Shown here one piece after another: positions 1 through 8,450 of a stretch of DNA of 52,520 nt. Position 1 is the stretch's first letter. Every line of letters begins with the position of its first letter. The DNA is from VRUB01 sp046758085. GTDB taxonomy: Bacteria; Pseudomonadota; Gammaproteobacteria; Acidiferrobacterales; SPGG2. The DNA lies in NCBI GenBank assembly GCA_046758085.1, contig JBHHZP010000004.1, positions 1 to 52,520 of the forward strand. The letters are read 5' to 3'. The position numbers were made by a program, and so were the translations under genes. The notes below the pieces were generated by a model, which saw nothing but the letters and a program-made list of their open reading frames with translations, ran no database searches and was not told the DNA's origin.

Positions 1-63
1 CGTTAACAAACAATCGCCGTCAGGCGCACATGGCTTTGGGAACTTTGGCCGAAACTAAAGTTC

Positions 64-88
64 CTCGTCTGCCGGGACGAGACCCGGC
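64..88. repeat. Two overlapping, mutually exclusive hairpins downstream of glnD
   Basis: CTCGTC (64-69) pairs with GACGAG (76-81), while GCCGGG (71-76) pairs with CCCGGC (83-88); the two stems share bases 71-81 and cannot form together. A further 8-bp inverted repeat, GGAACTTT/AAAGTTCC, lies at 39-46/57-64. No T-tract follows on either strand, so an ordinary intrinsic terminator is not supported. The stretch 1-116 otherwise holds no gene I can recognise. Confidence 0.3.
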
Positions 89-116
89 TTATATACGTCG
101 CCGGTAGGGGACTTAG

Positions 117-2813
117 CTAGCTGGCCTGTTCGGCGACCGTATCGGTGAGCGCGGGTTGTGCACCTTGTAGACGCTCGTAAATTTCCCGCTCCAGCGACGC
201 CAGTTGCTTCGGGTCGGAAACCGGCTGTCGCTCCAGGTCGGTGATAAAAAAAATATCCTCGGCACGCTCGCCATAGGTCGAGACCTTGGCTGTCACCAGG
301 TTGACCCTGTTGTGTTGTAGTGCCAGTGCGACCTGGTAGAGCAGGCCCGGGCGGTCCTGGGCGACGACCTCCATGATGGTTTGCTGGTTGTTTATCGAGG
401 GACTGAAGCTGACTCGGGTCTCGATCGGGAAATGTCGAAGTTGCCGCGGTAGGTGGGCCGAGCGCGTATCGCGCCCCGCGCGCGGGTTCAACAGCTGTGC
501 GCGCATGGCATCCTGCAGCTCTGCCAGTGCCTTGGGGTCGCTCACGGCCTCGCCGGCGGCATCGAGCACAACGAAGGTGTTGAGCGCAAAACCATTGCGA
601 GTGGTATGAATACGCGCATCCACGATCGACAGGTTAACACAGTCAAATCCACCGGTTTGAATCGCGAACAGGTACTCGCGATCCGGCGTATAGATCAGAA
701 ACTCGCTACCGTCTATCTCCCGGTTGTAGCGCGTAGCCACGATGGGAAACTCGGCGGCGGAGGCGCTGGCGATCGTTCCTGCATGCCAGGCGAGGCTCTC
801 GGAGTCGTAGCGCAGGAAATAATCCGTATCCAGCTGCTGCCAGTAGTTCTCGATCAAGGCCCGCGTGAAGCCTTTGGCCTTCAGCATTGCCAGTGCTTCG
901 TTGCGTAAATCGGTGATCTGCGATTCAAGATCGAGCGGTGTAGCCAGACCGCGGTCAAGGACCCGCATAGTCGCGGCGTACAGATCGGACAGCAGCCGAC
1001 CCTTCCACGCATTCCAGACCTTCGGGCTGGTACCGCGGATGTCGGCCATCGTTAACAGGTACAGATTATCCAGCCGCTCCTGATTGCCGACATTGCGGGC
1101 GAACTCGAGCAGCACGTCAGGGTCGTGGATATCCTGGCGTTGCGCAGTCCATGACATGAGCAGATGATGCCGGACCAGCCAGCACACTAAATGCGTGTCG
1201 TAATCGCTCAGGCCATGCAGCCTGCAGAAGGCCTGCACGATCCTCTCGCCGACCACCGAATGATCGCCGCCATGTCCTTTGCCGATGTCATGGAACAGCG
1301 CAGCGAGGTAGAGACGCTCGGGTTTGACCACGTGCTGGATGATGGCGCTCGCAAGCGGGAACTCGTGATGATACTGCGGAACCGTTAGCCGCCTGACGTT
1401 GCGCACGACAAATAGTAAATGCTCGTCAACCGTGTAGACATGAAACAGGTCATGCTGCATCTGACCGACGATCTTGCCGAATGAGGGAATGTATGCACCC
1501 AGAACTCTATAAGCGTTCATGCGTCTTAGCGCGTGGGTAATCCCCTGCGGTTGGCGCATGATTTCCATAAAGAGACTACGACAGCCAAGGTCCTTACGAA
1601 AGGCACGATCGATGCGATGCAGGTTCGAACGCAACAGACGAATGGTGTGTGCCCGTACCCCTTTGAGGTCGGGATGTTGCTGTAGTATCAAGAACATTTC
1701 TAATAATGCATAAGGTGCACGCTCGAACACACGCTCGTGTGTTACCTCGATGAAATTATTGTGTGAGCAAAAGCGTCGATTGATGGGCCTGATTTTCGGT
1801 TTGCCGCGTGCGAGAATGGCTTCCTGGAAGTGCTGCAACAAGATCTCATTGAGCAACGACAGTTCCTTGACTGTACGATAGTAACGTTTCATAAACTGTT
1901 CTACCGCCAGGTTTCCACGACTGTCCTCATAACCTAGTTGCTGGGCGAGCGCGCGTTGTTGGTCAAACAGCAGCCGGTCTTCGCGCCGTCTGGAGAGGTA
2001 ATGCAAACCGTTGCGCACCTGCCAGAGAAAGTTTCTGCCACGTAGCAGCGTTCGGTATTCCTCCTCGCGGAGGAAACGGCGGGCAACCAGATCGTGAAGC
2101 GAGCTCGTAGCGAAGTGACGTTGGGTTACCCACGCGATCATTTGAATGTCACGAAGACCACCAGGGCCTTCTTTGACGTTTGGCTCAAGCTTGTAAGCCG
2201 TATCGTCAAAGCGATGATGGCGTTCAATCTGCTCCTGCCATTTAGCCGCGAAGAATTTTCTGCTCGGCCATAATTTTGACGGGGCCGTCATTGCCTGCAT
2301 GCGTTGAAATAACTTCGAGTCGCCATCGAGCAGGCGGGCTTCCATGAGATTTGTGGTGACCGTGATATCTTTCTTGGCCAGCTGCGCGCAGTCCTTCAGG
2401 GAACGCACGCTGTGGCCAACGTCCAGCCCCATATCCCACAGAAACCGCACAAAAGCTTCGATAAAAACGCTGATCCGGTCATGATCGGTCTTGTCGAGCA
2501 GTACCAAGAGGTCGATATCAGATGCGGGATGAAGCTCGCCGCGGCCATAGCCACCGACGGCGACAAGGGCGATTTTTCCGTCCGGCGGGTTCAAAGAGCC
2601 GTGCAATGACCACGCGCGCACGAGCAACTGGTCAACGAGCCAGGCCTGGGTGGTGACGATGTCTTGTGCGTTGGTATGTTTCAGATGCTCCTGCTTGAGA
2701 GCGTCGCGACCTGCACGCAGGTAGGCACGAAAAAGTGCAAGTGGGTCCACGCATCCGGCCAATGCATGCTCGAACTGGCGGGGGTCGAATACGTGGTCCT
2801 TGTTGATCGACAT
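117..2813 (-). CDS. glnD: Bifunctional uridylyltransferase/uridylyl-removing enzyme GlnD
   Basis: GlnD senses nitrogen status: it uridylylates PII protein when glutamine is low and removes UMP when glutamine is high, steering glutamine synthetase adenylylation and NtrBC. The 898-residue product has the family's normal length. The nucleotidyltransferase motif GGYGRGELHPASDIDLL lies at residues 87-103, with the DID aspartates at its end. EGPGGLRD follows at 215-222. The HD phosphohydrolase signature FHDIGKG starts near 507 (His508, Asp509). Two C-terminal ACT domains, the second containing AQDRPGLLYQVA, should bind glutamine. The start is ATG; no strong ribosome binding site is visible. It lies 66 bp downstream of map on the same strand, probably one transcript. 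The assignment is secure. Confidence 0.97.
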   Translation of the reverse strand: MSINKDHVFDPRQFEHALAGCVDPLALFRAYLRAGRDALKQEHLKHTNAQDIVTTQAWLVDQLLVRAWSLHGSLNPPDGKIALVAVGGYGRGELHPASDIDLLVLLDKTDHDRISVFIEAFVRFLWDMGLDVGHSVRSLKDCAQLAKKDITVTTNLMEARLLDGDSKLFQRMQAMTAPSKLWPSRKFFAAKWQEQIERHHRFDDTAYKLEPNVKEGPGGLRDIQMIAWVTQRHFATSSLHDLVARRFLREEEYRTLLRGRNFLWQVRNGLHYLSRRREDRLLFDQQRALAQQLGYEDSRGNLAVEQFMKRYYRTVKELSLLNEILLQHFQEAILARGKPKIRPINRRFCSHNNFIEVTHERVFERAPYALLEMFLILQQHPDLKGVRAHTIRLLRSNLHRIDRAFRKDLGCRSLFMEIMRQPQGITHALRRMNAYRVLGAYIPSFGKIVGQMQHDLFHVYTVDEHLLFVVRNVRRLTVPQYHHEFPLASAIIQHVVKPERLYLAALFHDIGKGHGGDHSVVGERIVQAFCRLHGLSDYDTHLVCWLVRHHLLMSWTAQRQDIHDPDVLLEFARNVGNQERLDNLYLLTMADIRGTSPKVWNAWKGRLLSDLYAATMRVLDRGLATPLDLESQITDLRNEALAMLKAKGFTRALIENYWQQLDTDYFLRYDSESLAWHAGTIASASAAEFPIVATRYNREIDGSEFLIYTPDREYLFAIQTGGFDCVNLSIVDARIHTTRNGFALNTFVVLDAAGEAVSDPKALAELQDAMRAQLLNPRAGRDTRSAHLPRQLRHFPIETRVSFSPSINNQQTIMEVVAQDRPGLLYQVALALQHNRVNLVTAKVSTYGERAEDIFFITDLERQPVSDPKQLASLEREIYERLQGAQPALTDTVAEQAS

Positions 2814-2879
2814 GGTTGCGGGCTCTACAGCCGCAGCGGGTTATTGCTCGCGGTTACGGGGAAACTCGGTACGATTCGA

Positions 2880-3647
2880 TCAAAGCTCATCGCCGGGCAG
2901 CCGCGTGAGGACCTCGGCGCCGGTCTCGGTGACCAGTACGGTATGTTCCCATTGTGCCGACAGGCTATGATCGCGTGTCACGACTGTCCAATTGTCAGGC
3001 AGTAGCCTTACTTCCTTGCGACCGGCGTTTATCATTGGCTCGATGGTGAAGGTCATAGCGGGTACCAGCTCCTCACGGGTACCGGGCCGCCCGTAATGCA
3101 AAACTTGCGGCTCCTCGTGAAACGCACTCCCAATGCCGTGTCCGCAATACTCGCGTACCACCGAGAGATTGTGTTTTTCGGCGTGTTGTTGAATAACGTA
3201 GCCGATGTCGCCCAGGTGCACACCCGGCCGGACAGCTTCTATGCCCTTTACCATGCATTCATGGCTTAGCACTACCAGTCTGCGCGCCTGGACGGACGGT
3301 TCACCGACGAAGAACATCTTGCTGGTGTCGCCGTGATAACCGTCCTTAATTACGGTAATGTCGATATTGACAATATCACCACGCTTGAGCCGTTTTTCAC
3401 CAGGGATGCCGTGACACACCTGGTGATTCACCGATGTGCAAATCGACTTCGGGAACCCCTTGTAATTCAAGGGTGCCGGGATCGCTTGTTGGACGTTGAC
3501 AATGTAGTCGTGGCAGATCTGGTCGAGCTCGCCGGTTGTGACCCCCGGTTGCACTTGCGGTGCGATCATCTTCAGAACTTCGGCCGCAAGACGGCCAGCG
3601 ACGCGCATCTTTTCGATTTCGTCCGGCGTCTTGATCGTAATCGCCAT
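2880..3647 (-). CDS. map: Methionine aminopeptidase, type I
   Basis: Removes the initiator methionine from nascent proteins in the cytoplasm. The 255-residue product matches type I enzymes. The dinuclear metal ligands of the family are all recognisable: two aspartates in DITVIKDGYHGD, the histidine in CGHGIG, the glutamate in TIEPM and the glutamate in AQWEHT. I chose the ATG at 3647 giving MAITIKTPDEIEKM, the conserved family start, rather than the ATG 21 bases upstream. The gene is divergent from rpsB, the arrangement known in E. coli, and precedes glnD. The family call is very safe; the exact start is likely. Confidence 0.97.
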   Translation of the reverse strand: MAITIKTPDEIEKMRVAGRLAAEVLKMIAPQVQPGVTTGELDQICHDYIVNVQQAIPAPLNYKGFPKSICTSVNHQVCHGIPGEKRLKRGDIVNIDITVIKDGYHGDTSKMFFVGEPSVQARRLVVLSHECMVKGIEAVRPGVHLGDIGYVIQQHAEKHNLSVVREYCGHGIGSAFHEEPQVLHYGRPGTREELVPAMTFTIEPMINAGRKEVRLLPDNWTVVTRDHSLSAQWEHTVLVTETGAEVLTRLPGDEL

Positions 3648-4020
3648 CGAATTTGGTTGATCTCGCAATATACTCTGTCTCTGTCGGCTACTCGTTTGTG
3701 GTGTAATTTACCCTATTTTATCTCCCCGGGCCTACTGGCGTCCCCTACGCGCTGCCCGGGACCTGTACAGGGATCGAGCGTTGTTCTACGAGACCGTCGC
3801 TAGCCCCGAGATGCGCGCGGCAAGCCTAAGGGAGGTACCCGCGGCGGGTCCCGCAAATCAAGGCTCCATGCAGGTCTGCACCGGGGCTTGTTCCGAAAAC
3901 ACCTTCCAGTGTGTATGGCTTTTGCGGAGCTCACGTCGGAATTGCGCGGGGGCAGCCGTTCCTTAGGCCCGTTTTCGCGCAAATGGGCACGTTTCGGGCC
4001 GTAAACCTTTGATGACATTG

Positions 4021-4048
4021 TTGTAAACACCTGTCCATCGTGTAAAAT
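4021..4048 (+). promoter_or_regulatory. Putative sigma-70 promoter for rpsB-tsf
   Basis: TTGTAA (4021-4026) and TAAAAT (4043-4048) are separated by 16 bases. The bases after the -10 (CCCGCC) form a GC-rich discriminator, as expected for a ribosomal-protein promoter under stringent control. The start would fall near 4055, giving an rpsB leader of about 134 nt that contains the large hairpin. This is a by-eye consensus match without experimental support. Confidence 0.5.
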
Positions 4049-4094
4049 CCCGCCTCTACCATAACTCACATGGGCCGGCACATGTATCCGGGTG

Positions 4095-4140
4095 CCCGAC
4101 CACTAATAAATCCGCGTATGCGGATTTATTAGTGGTCGGG
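4095..4140 (+). repeat. Perfect 21-bp inverted repeat (GTAT loop) in the rpsB leader
   Basis: Bases 4095-4115 are the exact reverse complement of 4120-4140, with the four-base loop GTAT between them. The arms begin CCCGACCACTAATAAATCCG. No T-tract follows, so it is not a standard terminator. It lies inside the predicted rpsB 5' leader, ending 48 bases before the start codon. The right arm end CGGGTT (4137-4142) can instead pair with AACCCG (4167-4172) just before the ribosome binding site, so two alternative folds exist. A role in S2 autoregulation, RNA processing or a mobile repeat are all possible. Confidence 0.7.
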
Positions 4141-4188
4141 TTGGTGCATGGGGCTCATGGCGGACTAACCCGAACGGAGAGTACTGCA

Positions 4189-5355
4189 ATGTCTGATGTC
4201 ACCATGCGCCAGATGCTGGAGGCCGGGGTACACTTTGGCCACCGCACGCGATTCTGGCACCCCAAGATGCGCCCCTACATCTTTGGCGAGCGCAACAAGA
4301 TTCACATCATCAACCTGGAAAAGACGCTCCCGCTTTTCAATGAAGCGATGCAATTCGTGGGCAAGCTGGCGGCGAACCGTGGAAAGCTGCTGTTTGTGGG
4401 CACCAAGCGTCAGGCCGGCGACATTATTCAGGACGAAGCAATGCGGTGCAGTTCGCCGTACGTCAACCACCGCTGGCTCGGCGGCACATTGACAAATTAC
4501 AAGACGGTGAAGAACTCCATCGAACGGCTGAAAAACCTGGAAGCCATGTTTGAGGACGGCAGCGTCAACAAGCTGAGCAAGAAAGAGGTCATCGGGCTCA
4601 CACGCGAGTGCCGCAAGCTCAACCGCAGCCTGGCTGGCATTAAGGACATGGAGGGACTGCCTGATGCAATGTTTGTTATCGATGTCGGGCAGGAGGCGAT
4701 CGCGGTCGCAGAAGCCAACCATCTTGACATCCCGGTCGTGGCCGTAGTGGACACTAATTGCAAGCCCGACGGTGTCGATTATTTGATTCCAGGTAACGAC
4801 GATGCGATTCGTGCCATCCGGCTGTATGTGCACGCCTGCGCGGACGCCATCCTTGAAGGGCGCCAGCAGGCCGAGGAAGCATTGCTCGGCGGTGATGAAG
4901 AATTCATTGAGGTGGAAGATGAGAGCGGGCAGGTTGTCATCACGCAAGCGCCACGGACGCCTGAGATACGCGTAAAATCTAAGCCGGCACGGACCGCGGA
5001 GGTTGTGCAGGCACAAGAGGACTCTGAAGCCGTTGCCGCGACCACAGCTAAAGAGTCTACCGAGATTCCGCGTGAGACCGAAGCCGCGGCCAGCGCCCCG
5101 GTCGCACCGCAGGACAAGGGCGAATCCAAAGCAGCGCAGCCCAAGCCCAGGGCCAAGCAGGTCACACGTAGAACGGCCAAGACAACGGCCAAGCCCACCA
5201 AGACCACAGCGGTAAAAAAGAAAACCACCACTAAGTCTGGGGCGGGGTCGCGCGCAAAGACCAAGAGCGCAGTCAAATCGAAACCGGCAGTAGCCGACAA
5301 GCCGGAGCCAACCGGCAAGGACGAGGACGCGCCGACCGAACCCGAGGCCGGCTGA
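4189..5355 (+). CDS. rpsB: 30S ribosomal protein S2 with a long C-terminal Lys/Thr/Ala-rich extension
   Basis: Structural protein of the 30S subunit, needed for S1 binding. The product is 388 residues, against about 240 for typical S2. Residues 1 to about 240 are a normal S2: it starts MSDVTMRQMLEAGVHFGH and includes the conserved motifs HRWLGGTLTN and IPVVAVVDTNC. The remaining 150 or so residues are low complexity, first acidic/valine-rich, then a basic tract with repeated KTT/TAK/KPT units, ending in an acidic Pro/Glu-rich tail. I chose ATG 4189, behind CGGAGAG, instead of an upstream GTG or TTG-type start. tsf follows 85 bp downstream. The S2 identity is certain; the function of the tail is unknown. 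Confidence 0.97.
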   Translation: MSDVTMRQMLEAGVHFGHRTRFWHPKMRPYIFGERNKIHIINLEKTLPLFNEAMQFVGKLAANRGKLLFVGTKRQAGDIIQDEAMRCSSPYVNHRWLGGTLTNYKTVKNSIERLKNLEAMFEDGSVNKLSKKEVIGLTRECRKLNRSLAGIKDMEGLPDAMFVIDVGQEAIAVAEANHLDIPVVAVVDTNCKPDGVDYLIPGNDDAIRAIRLYVHACADAILEGRQQAEEALLGGDEEFIEVEDESGQVVITQAPRTPEIRVKSKPARTAEVVQAQEDSEAVAATTAKESTEIPRETEAAASAPVAPQDKGESKAAQPKPRAKQVTRRTAKTTAKPTKTTAVKKKTTTKSGAGSRAKTKSAVKSKPAVADKPEPTGKDEDAPTEPEAG

Positions 5356-5440
5356 TTAGGGAAGCTGCTGCCCCCCTATTTGTATCACGGCTCGTGCTCA
5401 CTGTAAAAATCTGGTTAGACCGATATATTGGAGAGCTTAG

Positions 5441-6328
5441 ATGGGTATTTCTGCGGCACAGGTTAAGGCACTGCGCGAGCGCACCGGGCTCGGTATGATG
5501 GAATGCAAGAACGCCCTGGTCGAATCTGATGGCGACATGGACAAGGCGATCGAGCTGGTGCGCAAGCGCGTAGGTGCCAAGCTCGAAAAGAGAGCCGGAC
5601 GTATTGCAGCCGAAGGTCGTGTGAGCACGTATGTCACCGATGATCGCAGGCTGGCGGCGATGGCGGAGGTCAACTGTGAGACCGATTTCGTGGCAAAAGA
5701 GCATGGTTTTATCGCTTTTGCGAACGCGGTTGCCGCATGTGTCGCCACACACAATCCGGCCGATCTGCCGGCATTGCTGGCGGCACCGTTGGAGGCGGGC
5801 CAATCAGGAACGGTGGCGCAGGCGGCCGAGCACCTTGTCTCGCGACTGGGCGAGAAAATCGGGGTACGACGGTTTGTGCGCTACGAAACGCGCGGCGGTC
5901 GTCTCGACAGCTACGTGCACGGTGCGCGTATCGGAGTGCTGGTCGAACTGCAAGGGGGAGATAACACGCTCGCACACGATATCGCTATGCACGTAGCTGC
6001 GATGCGTCCCGAGCACATATCCAAGGAGGATGTGCCGCCTGATTTGGTTGCCAAGGAAAAGGAGATCCTGATGGAGCAGGCGCGTCACAGTGGCAAACCG
6101 CCCGAGATCATAGAAAAAATGATCGCTGGACGTTTTAATAAGTATCTCAACGAAATCTCGCTGCTGGGCCAGCCATTCGTGAGGGATACGGACACGACGG
6201 TGGGCATGCTGTTGGAAGCGAGCGATGCCAGCGTGCTGCGCTTTTGTCGCTACGAGGTCGGAGAAGGCATCGAAAAAAAGACGGAGGATTTTGCGGCTGA
6301 GGTGATGGCTCAAGTCGATGGTGGTTAG
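5441..6328 (+). CDS. tsf: Translation elongation factor Ts
   Basis: Guanine nucleotide exchange factor that regenerates EF-Tu-GTP in the cytoplasm. 295 residues, family-typical. The N-terminal UBA-like module (ALRERTGLGMMECKNAL) and the EF-Tu contact motif CETDFVAKE are present. The ATG at 5441 follows a good ribosome binding site (GGAGAG). It is the second gene of the rpsB-tsf pair. Its stop lies inside the longest reading frame of pyrH, so pyrH translation may be coupled to it. Confidence 0.97.
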   Translation: MGISAAQVKALRERTGLGMMECKNALVESDGDMDKAIELVRKRVGAKLEKRAGRIAAEGRVSTYVTDDRRLAAMAEVNCETDFVAKEHGFIAFANAVAACVATHNPADLPALLAAPLEAGQSGTVAQAAEHLVSRLGEKIGVRRFVRYETRGGRLDSYVHGARIGVLVELQGGDNTLAHDIAMHVAAMRPEHISKEDVPPDLVAKEKEILMEQARHSGKPPEIIEKMIAGRFNKYLNEISLLGQPFVRDTDTTVGMLLEASDASVLRFCRYEVGEGIEKKTEDFAAEVMAQVDGG

Positions 6329-6338
6329 GCGATTGGCC

Positions 6339-7061
6339 GTGAGTGCACCTTCCTTTCGCCGTGTGCTGCTGAAACTCAGCGGCGAGGCACTCATGGGGGA
6401 GGGTGCGTATGGTATCGATCGTGCCGTGCTCGATCGCATTGCCGGTGAGATCAAGGACGTTGTCGAGGCGGGCGTGCAGTTGGCCGTGGTCATCGGTGGA
6501 GGCAACATGTTTCGCGGGGTGGCGCCTGCGGCGGAGGGCATGGATCGGGCGACGGCGGATTACATGGGGATGCTGGCGACGGTGATCAACGCGCTTGCGC
6601 TACAGGATGCCCTGAATCGGTCCGGTGTGTGTGCCCGCGTGCAATCGGCTATCCGGATGGATCAGGTCGCTGAACCCTATGTACGACAGCGTGCCATCGG
6701 CCAGCTGCAGAAGGGATGTGTCGTGCTGTTCGCCGCCGGTACCGGCAATCCCTTCTTTACGACCGACACCGCAGCAAGCCTGCGGGCTATGGAGGTGGGC
6801 GCCGAAATCATGCTGAAGGCGACGAAGGTCGATGGCGTGTACTCCGCCGACCCTGTGCGAAACCCCGGCGCCAGGCGCTATGATGTACTAAGCTATGATC
6901 AAGCGCTCGAGCGAAGGCTCAGCGTGATGGATGCGACCGCTATCGCTTTGTGTCGTGAGCAAAATCTTCCTGTACGTGTATTCAACATCAATAAGCCAGG
7001 TATTCTGTTACGAGTCGTGCTGGGTGAGAATGAAGGCACGCTAATGCGTGGTGGAGACTAG
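6339..7061 (+). CDS. pyrH: Uridylate kinase (UMP kinase)
   Basis: Phosphorylates UMP to UDP in pyrimidine biosynthesis; the bacterial enzyme is a hexamer of the amino-acid-kinase fold. The start RRVLLKLSGEALMG is the family signature, followed by VVIGGGNMFRG and the acceptor segment GTGNPFFTTDTAA. I chose GTG 6339 (MSAPSFRRVLLK, 240 residues, the usual length). An ATG at 6318 would overlap tsf and add seven residues. frr follows after 5 bp. Function certain, start probable. Confidence 0.96.
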   Translation: MSAPSFRRVLLKLSGEALMGEGAYGIDRAVLDRIAGEIKDVVEAGVQLAVVIGGGNMFRGVAPAAEGMDRATADYMGMLATVINALALQDALNRSGVCARVQSAIRMDQVAEPYVRQRAIGQLQKGCVVLFAAGTGNPFFTTDTAASLRAMEVGAEIMLKATKVDGVYSADPVRNPGARRYDVLSYDQALERRLSVMDATAIALCREQNLPVRVFNINKPGILLRVVLGENEGTLMRGGD

Positions 7062-7066
7062 GTGAG

Positions 7067-7633
7067 ATGGAAGGTGATATCGAGAAGATCAACCGTGACG
7101 CCGAAAGACGAATGGCCAAAACGGTCGAGACATTGAAAGCGGACCTGGCAAAGGTTCGCACAGGACGCGCACATGCCGGCTTGTTGGACCACTTGCGAGT
7201 CGATTATTACGGCACAACGACACCGATTAACCAGGTGGCCAATGTCACAGTCAGCGATTCGCGCACGATCACTGTTACGCCCTGGGAGAAGAACATGGTC
7301 GCGGTGGTGGAGAAGGCGATACGGGAGTCGGATCTGGGTTTAAACCCAGCCACTTCTGGCCAGGCTATTCGCATCCCGTTACCACCGCTCACGGAGGAGC
7401 GCAGGAACGAGCTGGCAAAGGTTGTGCGCGGCGAAGGCGAGAACGCGAAGATTGCAATTCGCAATATTCGCCGTGACTGCAATCACCATTTTAAGGATCT
7501 ATTGAAAAAAAAGAGCATATCGGAAGACGATGACCGACGGGCGGAGGATGTAGTGCAAAAGCTGACCGACCGTTTCGTAGCAGAGGTAGACAAGGTGGTC
7601 GCGGCCAAAGAGCAAGATATTATGACAATTTGA
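7067..7633 (+). CDS. frr: Ribosome recycling factor
   Basis: Splits post-termination ribosomes together with EF-G. 188 residues; most family members are about 185. It shows the conserved opening helix (DAERRMAKTVETLKADLAKV), the RTGRA motif and the C-terminal helix with ISEDDDRRAEDVVQKLTD. The ATG at 7067 lies 5 bp after pyrH. The pyrH-frr-uppS order is conserved in gammaproteobacteria. Confidence 0.97.
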   Translation: MEGDIEKINRDAERRMAKTVETLKADLAKVRTGRAHAGLLDHLRVDYYGTTTPINQVANVTVSDSRTITVTPWEKNMVAVVEKAIRESDLGLNPATSGQAIRIPLPPLTEERRNELAKVVRGEGENAKIAIRNIRRDCNHHFKDLLKKKSISEDDDRRAEDVVQKLTDRFVAEVDKVVAAKEQDIMTI

Positions 7634-7670
7634 CAACACGGGCGTGCGACGACCGGTAAACAGAACGAAC

Positions 7671-8450
7671 ATGAGCAGCCACAGAAGTAGCGCAAACCCT
7701 GCCACTGACCTGCCCGTCGACGCTGGCTTACCGCAGCATGTAGCGGTAATTATGGACGGTAATGGGCGCTGGGCAACGCAGCGGCGCTTGCCGCGCATCG
7801 CCGGCCATTCCAAGGGTGTGGAGCGCGTTCGTGAGCTCGTCCGGGCCTGTGGTGATAAGGGCATCTCCTTCCTGACCCTGTTTGCGTTCAGCAGTGAGAA
7901 CTGGCGCCGGCCCAAGCGGGAGGTGAAGTCGCTTATCGAGCTGTTCATTAACGCGCTTGATGAAGAGATCACCAAGCTACACCAGAATAACATCCGATTC
8001 CGGGTGGTCGGGGATATCGAACGATTTGGTCCCAAGGTTGCCGGGAGAATACAAAAAGCGCAAGAAATGACACGTGACAACTCATCGCTCGTGTTGACAA
8101 TTGCCGCGAACTACGGTGGGCGATGGGATATCGCGCAGGCATGTGCCGAGCTTGCACAGCGCGCGCGCAAAGGCGAGATGGACCCAAACACGATCACGCC
8201 CGAGAGCATCGAAACGTACTTGAGTATGCACGGCACACCCGATCCGGATCTGTTTATTCGCACCGGTGGTGAGCAACGCGTCAGCAATTTTCTGCTCTGG
8301 CAGCTTGCGTACACCGAGTTGTATTTCACTCCCGTGCTCTGGCCTGACTTTGACCTCGCGCAATTTGATCTGGCGCTGGCCTCATATGTCAGCCGTCAGC
8401 GTCGGTTCGGACTGACCGGTGAGCAAGTCGAAGCCGCCCGACGTGCTTAA
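7671..8450 (+). CDS. uppS: Undecaprenyl diphosphate synthase (cis-prenyltransferase)
   Basis: Condenses isopentenyl diphosphate units on farnesyl diphosphate to form the C55 carrier precursor for peptidoglycan and O-antigen. The signature VIMDGNGRWA carries the catalytic aspartate (residue 29 with the ATG 7671 start); GHSKG, FAFSSENWRRP and the C-terminal RTGGEQRVSNFLLWQ and ELYFT segments are conserved. Start: ATG 7671 gives 259 residues. An in-frame GTG at 7644 would add nine. Its 3' end overlaps cdsA. Confidence 0.96.
   Translation: MSSHRSSANPATDLPVDAGLPQHVAVIMDGNGRWATQRRLPRIAGHSKGVERVRELVRACGDKGISFLTLFAFSSENWRRPKREVKSLIELFINALDEEITKLHQNNIRFRVVGDIERFGPKVAGRIQKAQEMTRDNSSLVLTIAANYGGRWDIAQACAELAQRARKGEMDPNTITPESIETYLSMHGTPDPDLFIRTGGEQRVSNFLLWQLAYTELYFTPVLWPDFDLAQFDLALASYVSRQRRFGLTGEQVEAARRA

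Larger units (their letters stand above)
3648..4188. other. map-rpsB divergent intergenic region
   Basis: 541 bp without a convincing gene. The short open frames inside (for example 3800-4081 minus) lack family features and conserved starts. The region should carry the divergent promoters of map and rpsB. It contains a foldable block at 3821-3890, where CAAGCC (3821-3826) can pair with GGCTTG (3885-3890) and enclose two hairpins (ACCCG/CGGGT at 3837-3849 and TGCA/TGCA at 3869-3880). GGCCCG (3967-3972) and CGGGCC also form a wide stem. In E. coli the rpsB leader in this region carries the S2 autoregulatory element (the t44 RNA). I cannot show homology here. Confidence 0.4.

Noticed and set aside
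3800..4081. 93-codon frame on the minus strand upstream of map
   Set aside because: No motifs, no ribosome binding site, and it covers the likely rpsB promoter.
4165..5016. Long minus-strand frame (283 codons) opposite rpsB, and similar frames opposite lpxD, gspD and others
   Set aside because: They mirror real genes of strong codon bias and have no family features of their own.
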